From assembly GCF_000003605.2 (NCBI RefSeq), contig NW_003124902.1:26477-82129 (forward strand): a stretch of DNA of 55,653 nucleotides, written 5' to 3'. Below are positions 40,901 through 52,600 of this stretch, piece after piece. Every line of letters begins with the position of its first letter. Positions within the stretch are counted from its first letter, which is position 1. The notes beneath the pieces are model-generated. The model had not been told where the DNA came from, made no database searches, and saw only the letters and a program-made list of their open reading frames with translations. Made by a program: the position numbers and the translations under genes. The stretch is from Saccoglossus kowalevskii. Taxonomy: Eukaryota; Hemichordata; Enteropneusta; Harrimaniidae.

Positions 40901-42060
40901 GTATGGGCAAAAATCAGTGTAAAGTAGAAACCAGAATTTACCTACGTGTAAGGGAAGATAAAAATGTCCGAGACTATAGAACCTTCATCATCACTGTTAT
41001 CATTTTCGCTTTCATCACGGTCATCCCGTGGTTCCCCTGGGCTGGTAAAAGATCCTGCAAATCGAGAAAACTAGACACAGACAAACCTGAAAGCCGATTC
41101 ACCGGCGATTTGGAACAAGCACGAAAGAGAATTTCTTACATTTTAAATTTCCATTACACTTATTTCCTCCATTCCAAATTTTCACCATTTCCCTCTCGAT
41201 GTTTTTTTTTTTTTTTTTGTATTTTCAACTTCAGTTTCAGTTTCCATTCCAAGTATTACTGTTCTCTGTTTCTATGTGTTCTGTATATGCATTTTGCTTG
41301 ATGTGTGTCATTTTTGTCGTTTTTATTAGTATCAATTAAGCTATTTAATTGCTTACTGTTTTATTTTAAGTTTAATTTAAATTTAATTTAATTGCATGGT
41401 TCTTTGTTCACATTCGTGACATGATCACCGTGTTGTGTATCGTTTGACTGTGGTCAGTTTTTATAGGTTTGACCCGGTTTTTTACAAAGAAAAAAAAATC
41501 AGTAAGTATTGACAGCAAAACATACATAATGAAACCTTTTTAAATACACAAAATCCTGTCTTCGAAAAGACTGGACATGTTTCAATGTCGGCCTTTAGTA
41601 CAGCTGAACGCTGCTCATTACACGAACGTACTGATGCTATGATAATGTGTTAGGTACTACCAGTATTTAGTTAAATCATGGTCACGTGGTGTCCACGGCA
41701 TATAAACCACTGGAGCGATTTGGTGCGTAACGATCGAGCAGCCATAATTCAACTAAGTTGTACCACAACTCGTGGTTGTGAATATGCAAAGCTTTATTAC
41801 ATTATTAAATGATGTATTTATAAAGTGAATAATTATGTTATAATGACGTTTGCAAAATAGCAGCATTTGCGGAAATTATCATTATTCCATAATTACGTTT
41901 ACAGTGATGCATAAAACATGTTGTATACAGTTATTAAAAAATACTATTTAGCAATAAAGCGTACTTTATTTCACAATACAATATCCCTAATTACATCAAG
42001 AATTACATTGTAATATAATTGGGACTGAATACGAACAAGCGTCTACCCATGAGCCTTCGC
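40901..42060. other. Spacer between the RT relic and the receptor B promoter
   Basis: Contains a T run at about 41198 and TTTAATTTAAATTTAATTTA near 41370. The 143-codon plus-strand frame at 40870-41301 overlaps the relic and ends in a T-run-coded tail; I do not consider it a gene. Confidence 0.4.
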
Positions 42061-42099
42061 GCTTTTAGTGTGTGTTGTTATCGTCGCTTGGAACTCAAT

Positions 42100-42342
42100 T
42101 CCCGCGCGTGCGCAGGTGACGACCCTCCCGCTTTATTTGTTTGGTTCGAACGACAGGTTCTTGGCAGTTAGTTACTGCGCATGCACAAGCGCGCAAAACA
42201 TACACAGGTGCGTGACGGTGTATACCAGAGCGACGAAAAGTCCGTATGCTGGCACACATAATGTAGACTACGAATTCAGTACTGGTCACCGAGTACCTAG
42301 ATTCATTCAGTGTTATCGCAATTTACATTTTTTTCTGTCGTA
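42100..42342 (+). promoter_or_regulatory. GC-rich, NRF-1-like promoter region of receptor B
   Basis: Base composition rises sharply compared with the flanks. CGCGCGTGCGCA (42103-42114) and TGCGCATGCAC (42176-42186) match or nearly match the NRF-1 consensus YGCGCAYGCGCR, which is common in TATA-less animal promoters. The leader that follows (from GTAGACTACGAA, about 42262) is conserved upstream of receptor A. The transcription start is not defined. Confidence 0.45.
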
Positions 42343-45300
42343 ATGAATCTAACTTGTAGACTGTTATTAGTATCTGTATTCGTCAATTTACTCGGCGTAG
42401 TTCGCTTGTATGAAGCGAAGAAAGTACCGCTTTATATCGGAGGTCTGTTTCCCTCTGATGACCAGGGACGATATCGGGGGTTGATATCTACAGTGTACGA
42501 AGCCATTGAACATATCAACAATTGCAGTGAAATACTACCAGATTACGAATTGGTATGGACCTGGAGAAACACAGAGGTAAGAAAGATGATAACGTTATAT
42601 AAGGCCCTTATAATCCCTTACCAAATAAATATATATTTCTAAAACATTTATAATTTTAAATGCATTTACCAATAAAACACACTCTAAACACATCTGTAAG
42701 CGAAATAAAAAGACATTTAAAAAACGCGTTTAAATGTATTCAAAAAACATTCGACTGCGAGATATATGTATAAAATATGAAAATAGTTTTTAATTAAACC
42801 TATATAGTTTTCACAACCTGAAAGACTGTTTATATTCATGCAGCTATAACTTACTTGAATTGATAATTTGACTCTTCTTGAACATCAATAATTCCTCGTG
42901 TGTAGTAGTTACATACGCTGTACTTGTATAATAATTGCGCTGGTTTTAATGTTCGAATTAAACCAACAGGTCGATATTGGACTGGGTCTGTACCATGCCT
43001 ACGAATACATATACCACGGCCCACAGATGATTGCAATGCTGGGTCCCATTAGCTCGTACGAGTCAGCAGTGGTAAATCTAGTGCTTAGGTACTATCATAT
43101 AGTCCAGGTATGTAATAAGACGTTACACTACACTACTGCTATACCTGCCTTGGTGTAGATTATCATCATGGAATTATTAAACTAAACTGACATGAAAATA
43201 ATATAGTTATTGCATTTGCAGAATAATTCTCTCTTGTTAAGTTGTTATATTGGATTTTCCAACACGCCTCGCACATATATGGAGCACAAGGTGTGCTTGA
43301 TTTAATTATTGGTTGAAGGGGAGTTCATAAATGTTATTATTTGTAGCGTAATGCCAGTGGATTTGCTGTCACTAAAAAGCAAAAAACATGGAAAAAAGTC
43401 CACAGTCAATGGAACAGTTTCACGGACCCTGAATCTGCTTAATGTTAGAAATTCGTTTCTACAATCTCATGTGGCAAACTAAGAAAGAAATTAGTTGTAC
43501 TCCTTTAAATGTTATTGTACTTTAAATCATATAAATTGCGACTGGACTGATGTGTGGTGTGAAGTAAAATTGTAGTGGTCGCCCAAGCGAATGGCATACT
43601 GGTACGCCGTCTCGGTACCCGCCGCGGCAACGCTAGTTTGTCTACACACACCTGAGTCGCCGCTGTGAATCGACTGTCTGTGCAGTACACAGGGGTGCGT
43701 ACCCGGGGTACATGTTTATCGTACTCTACACAAAATTGCCTGATTTCCATTTTGAAATCCGTTGTTATTGCCAATGGGCCATTTTAAATTATGCCGATTT
43801 TAGTATCAATTACTTATTACCTCACATTGATCAACATTGTATTTGTATTCATGATACGGGGCCTTGATCGTCAATAATGGGATAGATTTTCGCGAATACT
43901 CTGCAACAATGACGACATAAATTTTACTGGTATTGATAATGCCATAATATAATGATTATTATTCAATTATTTATCAATACATTTGGACCAATACATTATA
44001 TACCTTTCCTTTTATTTTCTGTTCTTCCCCCTGACAACTATATATGTATACGACTGTATACTACAAAACAAACATCACAATTGTTTTGACTACAATTGCA
44101 TTTTGTAAATATATTATAAGAAAACCAGTATCTGCTGGACTACTAGATTTGTTCACAATCGTGTATACACTTGCATATATTTTGCTCGTCTCAAGCTTGT
44201 CCTTTTTAAATAAAAGAGAGTGGACAATTAAAATTATTTAAAACACCTTCAGGCTCCTGAATAATCATTAAAGATCTTTAAATAAATCATCTCCAAGTGC
44301 TTTGCCTTTCTTGATTAATGTTTCAAATAAAATATTAATATATCTGTAAGCATGACACTCACCAGCGATCCTTACTGCGCGATGGATATATTGCGAAACA
44401 TTGGCATATATTAAATATTGCGAAAATACCCTTTTTATGGACAAGATTTTTTTGTCATTTGTTTTTGTAAGCTTCCCTAAGTCTAATTGTTGATTTTACC
44501 TAATGAGAAAGAGCGATGTGTTTCGCTTGAAGAAAATTTTTGTGGTAATTTTCAAAGATCAATTTGAGCTGGAGACAATATATACCTCATTATATTAGTC
44601 GTGAATATTTCAAATGTAATCAGAATTGTACTCATCGACTTCAGTTCATTTATCCCCGCTCTCCATAAAATATTAAGCATGAATTATCTGTACATAAAAT
44701 AGCACTCATAATTTGATTAAAAAATATGTTCGTACTTTGTTTCAAACTAGTAAACACTTTTTTATCTTCTGTAATTACATATTTTCTATTTATAGAAGTC
44801 AACTTAATAAGACTGGAAATGATAGCACACATATATAGTATTCTTTTTAAATAGCACCACGCCTAAATGTTTATTCATGGTGAACTATTCATTCCTTATT
44901 TTTGTACAGGACTACAAATTACGTTAAAACAATGGGTGCACTGAATGTTTTAACTTCCATTCAGATATATTGATGTTTCTTGTCAACAGTCCTAAAATTA
45001 GCGAATATCTTCTGGTGATAACAACATGATCTGCTTCTTCTCCTATGTACTTATTTATTTAATGTGCATTTGTCTGACTTTCTACCAGAATGTATGGATA
45101 AAAATTTAAACTTTCCCATCGTAAATTGATCACTTCTTAACAGAACTGTTTTTATGGTATTGATGGGTATTACACGATTCTTTCGATACGTTCATTGTGA
45201 TTTGGATATACCTGTGTATGTATGTACAACTGTGAAATGAGGTATGCATTGCGAGCTGTCGCTCAAGTAACCAAGCAATAGATCAAAGAAATATACTTAT

Positions 45301-48300
45301 GATATCTAAGACAAAATCTCAATCCCAGATTCGAAGCATGACAGTTTGATATTTTGATAATTACGATTCTATAATCACAGACGTGTGTTCAGGCTCACAG
45401 AGCAATAGTCGAGAATCTTGCCAATTAAACCGTAATACTGTGAATTATCACATTACCACTCTTCTTTTTATTTTTAATATTATCTTGTTCTCGTTGTGCT
45501 TTTATGTTTTCATCAGCTCAATATGGGACTTTCTCGAGTCCTTAATGACGAACACCAATATCCTTACACCGTGCAGATGTACCCGGAAGTTGATTCAGAG
45601 GTCAGAGTGGCTCTCAGCAAACATTTCAACTGGAAGAGAGTATCCGTGCTTTACAGAGCTGATGATGATTTCTGGGAAGGTGTGAGTACTTACTCCATAA
45701 TCTGCATCCTGATAATCCAGAAAATAATGTATGCTTGTTTGTTTGTTTGTTTGTTTGTTTGTTTTTATGTCTGAAGGATAGTACAGTGAGCCATGCATAC
45801 CTTTCTCCTGTAGTCTCCTCCCCATCGTACGATTTGAACATGCAATACATAAAACGGAATGAAGGTATAATTCGAGCAAGAAGTAAATCAGAATTCTTAT
45901 GGCACCAGTTATTAGGCAGAAAGATTTACATCCAGTCTACACAAAGTTCTGTCATATGAACTAGATCTTTATAACACATACGTATTTTTCTTGTTCCACA
46001 GTTGGCCAGAGATACTGTTGCTGGGCTCGAACGGGAGGGCGTGTCTGTCATTTCGGTTGAAACAGTTGGTGAGAATGCGGACGTGAACATGATCAACTTG
46101 CAAGTAGGTTAAAACAAGAGTGTTATGCAAACGTAACGGAACAGTATACGACTATTAATCAGTTGATACCATACTCATTTTATCTGTTTTCAGACTCGTG
46201 ATGCTCATATTCTCTTCTTATTTGGTTACTACGATCAAGCTGTGAAATGTATATGTTCGGTGAGTATATAAACTTTTTTAAGAAATAAAAATAAACCTTT
46301 TTTATTTCTTATGTACTGTTGTATCTTGGAAACGACTTTCGGTTGAGATAGTTTCATGCACAAATGAAAGAAGGTATTGAAACGCCTTTGAACTTTTATA
46401 CACTTAATGACTATATATTTTCTATTCACATGTGAGGCGTATAAGTATGGTCTAATTGGTGACAAATACCAATGGATTATGCCGGGGTGGTACTATCCCA
46501 ATTGGTGGAGAAGTAGTGACGTTCAGGGTCTAACCGACTGCACTCCTGAACAACTTGACTTGGCAGTGGAAGGTCATTTAGGAATAGAAGTGTATCCTGT
46601 CACCACTGATTTGGAAAAGCTCGATTTCACTGTCCAGGTATAATTAATTGTTACTATAATGAGATGCAAAGCAGGAACCAAATCATCTCAATAACTTTAA
46701 ATTTGTGAAATAGTCTGTCTCCTTTTGTATTTGTTTGTACAGACAGCATACTATAGGTAGGTAGAATAACGGATTTCGGCTTTGTAAACTTTTGCTAGTA
46801 CGACTCATAATTCTTCTGCACCCACAATCAGTGAATAAGAATATGTTCTTTTACTCCGTGTGCACAACAGAAATAGCTAAACAAAGTGACCAGCGAAAGA
46901 CCTAGTAGTAATAGTACTAGCAGTAGTAGTATAGTTGTTGCTGGTTTGGTGTCGTGAACGGTAGAATCCTAGATTTGTTCTCCAGATGAAATGTGACTCA
47001 GAATTCGTGGAAAGCTAGAGATACAGATGGTGTGAGTGTCTCTTATGTCATAGGGAAAGCCAGAAGTACATGCAGAGAAACGCGTTATTTGGTGAATAAG
47101 TCACAGACATCGCGAGAAAGCTACAAACACAGACTGAGATTAGTGCCTTAAGTAAATTTTGGAGACCCTTGATTAATGCCCACAGGTGATTGTAATTGAT
47201 TTGTATGACTGTCGTCAGGATAACACATCAAATTGCGATGATGCCTTCACAATGTAAAGCTGATCACATAGCTGTATCATGTCAAAACAAAAAATGTGTT
47301 CAATTGGCAAATTGTGATTTATGCTAAATATTTGCCCCACATCTGTGTGCGTGCGTCCATCCGTCCATCCATCCGTCCTCTGATACACCTTGACCGAACT
47401 ACACATACATTATGTTACACATGGGCACATTTCGAATCATGATGGCCGATTCGCGCCCATTTTAGTGATACAACTTTATTAAAATCAACCATTTCTGCCA
47501 TTCAAAACCTGAAATCGTTCGTGTGTGAACGAATTTAATTCAAACTCTATACATACAATGATTGAATGTGACCTTAGTGCACGTTATTTTGCTTTGCGTG
47601 TCCGCCCATCATAAAAGAGATCGTTGGTTTGACTCCTATTGTCGACTGCACACCCTGCAGTACCGAAAAGAATACATTCTGCCCACTCACATTCGTATAT
47701 GGGAGAATGGTGTCCTTTCGGGGGCGTAAAGCTATGGGTCTTGTGTACGGCTCCTATTCTCAGTAAACGTAAACGATCAGCTGTACTAGCTCCAAAGCTT
47801 TTCTGATGGGCAATTGACGTATTCCACTAAATACATGTGTGCGATTGAGTTTGACCGTCCCTCATTTCCGAATCTGTAATTTGAACCGACCTGTTGACCA
47901 GAAATGAAGAGTGGGTAATATACATGTTCAATGAGATAAATGCTGGTTAAATAAATAAATACATTCGAAGGCGGTCATTTTGTTTTATATGCCTTCAGAC
48001 ATACGTTATGCGTATGCACTTGTAATCTTTTCGGCTGCTTTAGTGCAAAATATTCATCAACACGAGCGTTTTTGCCATTCACTAACTTAATTTCGGTCTA
48101 GTGCGAGTAGATTTTCTTCAAACGTGGTACATGATATTTTCAGTTTAAGATGGCCGACAGTCAGTACTAGATCCATATTGTTGACGTGCCTCGACCTGTA
48201 ACGTTCACAAATACATAAAAGTTCGACAATGTGAATAAATATTTCGTAAATTGCCGTTAAATTAGCGTAGTGTTACTCCAAGTATATAGAGGTCATAGGT

Positions 48301-49681
48301 CAATTCTAGAAGGTAGTTGTGCCAGCGATATCGATTTTAAATCATCCTAATAACATGAAATAGCCGCCAATCCGGCTTAATTTTAAATTACCATGCAGCT
48401 ATGTGGTTATATGACCGACACATGTTTAAAGTAAATCACAATCGGGCGTGTTTAGTACTTGCATGGGAGACTGCCACATAAAACATCAAAATGGCGGAAT
48501 TCCTTGGCTATTGTTTTTATCAAAATCAAGCATTTCCATCATTCCAGAAATATATCTCAAGTGTGTATGGGGGGGGGGGTCATTGCACTGTACAAGTACA
48601 GGCACGGGCACTGTACCACGTCTTTTAATTCATTTCATCCAGTCACTTGCAAACGACTATAGAGCATACTACGAAGAAATGCGAGACCGTGTCTTGGTTG
48701 ACTTCACTTGGGATCCCTTCGCCTACGACATGGTGTGGATCATTGCCCTGGCTTTACATGCAACTGAAGATAGACTGACCGCTAGTAGTTCCACAAAACG
48801 ACTGACACATTTCACATACAATAACAAAGAAATTGCAGATATAATATATGAAGAAATCAAGAAGGTTAATTTCTACGGTATGACGGTAAGATTGATCTTC
48901 CTTTCCTACACAAATATATATATATCGGTGAATATGTCTTTCAGGTATATTTCAGGTACACCATATGTGTATTATATGTTATTTATTGTACTATGATGTT
49001 AGTTGTTTTGGATAATATATGGTAATTCATTCATTTTCTGTTCTTTGTATTAAGTAATGTATTAAAAGTCAAAGATTCGCTCACTCATACTTGTATGTGT
49101 CATGTTATCAATCTAGTTCAATGTCGAGTTCGATGACGTTGCATTGAGGAGACCTACGCCTCATCTCATTCAACAATTACAAGGTACTGTAAAGGGGGTA
49201 ATTATTCACTGGGTTTTAATTTAGCTTATTTCGCTGACTGGAAAAATGCGCTAAATTAAAACACAGTGAATATGTAAAATTTAGCATAGAACACATTATC
49301 TAAATGATAAAACCGTGAATTTAAAACCTACTGAATAAGCCTGAAATGGTAAATCAGTGAAATTTAAACCCAGTGAATATTAGTCATTTTACAGTATACA
49401 AATTAGTTCCACAAGCGTTATTCTAAGCAGTTTATATAAACGATTGATTATTTGAATGATATTATTTTGTTGAATGTGAATTAAAATGCTGTAACTACGT
49501 GATTTTTAAATTGTTGGATTTTATTTATTCGTTGAATATAGGAAATTTATTTTATTATATCTCGCGTTTTGACAGTAGATATATATTATTTTTTTAGACG
49601 GAAAAGAGATTGAAACGTGTCGATATAATGCCAATCCGGGTTCTTTAGAATGTTTTGCACCATTTACATGGGACATAGAAG
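42343..49681 (+). CDS. Receptor B, ligand-binding module (exons 1-9)
   Basis: The signal peptide (LLLVSVFVNLLGVV) is followed by KKVPLYIGGLFPSDDQ. Candidate disulfide cysteines are C61 (NNCSEIL) and those in exon 6 (LTDCTPEQ) and exon 9 (TCRYNANPGSLECF). Exon 2 reads MIAMLGPISSYES. Exon 3 has LNMGLSRVLNDEHQYPYTV, where GABBR1 has a serine contact (recalled S269) and this protein has arginine. Exon 7 reads TWDPFAYDMVW: the aspartate recalled as D471 is kept, while tryptophan stands where E465 would be. The alignment is from memory. Confidence 0.88.
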
Positions 49682-52600
49682 GTGAGTTAATGAACAACAA
49701 ACAAACAAATCACAACATTGCATTATCATTCTTAAGTAAAGTTGTTTTATCAATGACATGAATGTATGTGTGTTTTTATTTTAGGTCGTAGTCCACCAAT
49801 AGACGGTGCAACAGAAGTCATTGGTGTTGTTTCTGTATCACCTAAAATACGATATTCAATTTATGGATTGGCTGTTTTCGGAATCTTATTATCTTTATTC
49901 TTTCTCTTCGTGAACTTAAAGTACAGACATACCAAGTAAGACATATTCTACCTGTACCTAGATATATTTAGATACCCGAAGGATATCAATACATTGTTAG
50001 ATTACACACTTTCTGATCGATATATTGACCAAAACTAGTGTCTCGTGTCAAGAAACGAGCCCTTAACAACATAATTTGAGTTAAAATGGTTTATTGTTGG
50101 TTACAAAATACGATCATCACATCTCGCGTGATCTCATACCATGCATGGAAGTGACATGATGTCTTTATATAAATAGCTACACAAGCTATTACATATCAAA
50201 CATATTTGTGTTGATTTCTATGAAGAATACTGAAAATGACAAGTCCTATTCTGACGTCACTTATACCTATTGGGTGCATACTGGTCTATTCGTCCATATT
50301 TGTTGCTGATTTGGACCCAACACTGATATCAGAAGAATTAATGGGTTATCTCTGTAAGGTATGTATACAAATATCGTTAGATAAATACTGCTTGGCGACA
50401 AATATAATGTTAATATATAATAGTTCTTGATAATTATTCAATGTAATGGGATGTTTTGGACAGATGGCCTTCATTGGTACGGCAATAAATCTGATGAAGA
50501 ACAATGATTAACACGTACCACGTTATACTTACAACATTCACATATGTGGGTTTTTTTTGTCCATTTATTTATGACCCTCCTATTGTTATACAGCTCCAAA
50601 TTGGTCTCCTGGCTATCGGTATATCACTGTCGTTTGGTGCTCTGTTTATGAAAACCTATAGAGTTCATATCATCTTCAACGTTGCGATGAAATCATTCCG
50701 AACAAAAAAGGTAATGAATGAATGAATGGATGAATGAATGAATGAATGAATGAGTTGTTATAGCTTGTTGTATTGAAATACAACAGAAAATCATAAACAT
50801 CATTATATCATTCCAATGTAAATTCACCCCAATTATCTGGCAGTCACGATTGTTAATTCTTCCAGGGTTTGCAAGATACTAAACTCATTTCAGCTACCAT
50901 ACTCTTCGCTTTGTTCGATGCTATTGTGTTAACGCTGTGGATGACATTAGACCCGTCCTATATCATAACTGTCAAGTTCGATCCTGTGGTAAATATTAAC
51001 TTGTTAGTGTATTACTGAATCAATTGACGTATAGACCATAATTGATATAGCCTATACCTATTCTTCTGCATTTACTGTTGTATGCACTTCGTACCTACTG
51101 TGTATTACATTAATACAATGTTATACAATAACAATAATAATTTAAGCTCGGAAAATGTTTTGAGTTATTTTAAAGGAACCTGTACGGTCAGATGTTACCT
51201 TATACTGAAGAACCTTTAAATGTCGGAAAATGTATCAATAACTCATGCAGGAGCATAAATAATCAGTTTAAAAAAACACTCATAACAATAATATTGTAAT
51301 TTAGATAAATATTCGTTTTTACCGCCATACCTCACATGTGCTTGCCTAATTGTATGCAAATTATATTTACAGTTAGACATGACAGAACCTGAAAAAGAAA
51401 TTTACATCGTCGCCGTGCTGAAAACATGTTCCTCCGAAGATGAACTGTATTACGCGGTGGTATTGGTTACAGTTAAAGTTGTATTATTGCTTTTTGGAGT
51501 ATTCTTAGCGTGGAAGACACGGCGAGTGGAAGTCCCTGGCATGAACGAAAGTAAGAGTTTATGATAATATGTACGTATTGTTACCAGTATGACGAATTGT
51601 ATCTGTAAATCATGTCACCTCTTTTGATTGGTATACGACACCTCATTCTAGTAGTGGCATTAACATTACAAAATGTCAAGGTTTAAGGAATGTTCGATCA
51701 ATCCAAACCAGGTAGTAGTTGGTGTAAGCGCCATAGCTAGAAGAAAAGCAATTTACAACAGCAATCGTCACTGTAAAATATACTCTGCAAGTATAGTTAA
51801 TCTCACTAGTAGCCACATCTTGCACATGTCCCGAGGCCGAACGCCGAAACTCCTTACACAAAATCCCCTATACGATATGACCAACTTTTTCAATAGTTGA
51901 TAAAGAACTCTCATTCAGCCATGAAACTCTTGGAAGCCTTTACAATAGCCAAGCTTCAAGTTCAATAATGCCTGACACTAAAAATGGGCGAATTACAAAT
52001 AAGCACTGACCAAAACTGTGATCGTTACTAATAAGCAAATGAAAAATTGTGGCGATTATAATCTGCATATGAAAATAATTGTGACTGTTACTAATATGAA
52101 AAATCAACAAAAGTGTAAGTGTAATTTCCAAGACACTGTCAATGCAAACACAAAATGTCGCGATGAAATGTGATAATCACCACGTACATAATGTATAAAT
52201 TGTATTCAAAAAGTTACACCAATAACACATATTTCTGATTACCCTCAAACTGTATGTCATGCTAAGAATATTTCCTGTGACATAAGCAAGTCCATAACAC
52301 AGTATAAAATTCCACAAGGTAATACTCTAGTAATAATGGCAACTAAACTAATTTCCAACCCTTCTGAATGTAACGTCAGCCACCGTGGAATTTTCTTTCA
52401 GTATTGTTAACTTCAGATCAGCTTTCGTTAGTCTGTTGTACATAAAACCCAGGGATACAGTGTCTTTGATAAATCGAAGAGATATTTGATTGTTTGCTGA
52501 TCACGATATTTCGACGAAATGAGGATATAATGGGCGCTTCGTTAGCAGTGGCGGACCCCCCCCCCCCCCAAAAAAAAGAAAAACGCATGACGATTAATAT

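Noticed and set aside
40870-41301. 143-codon plus-strand frame
   Set aside because: It overlaps the antisense of the L1/Tx1-like relic and ends in a T-run-coded phenylalanine tract.
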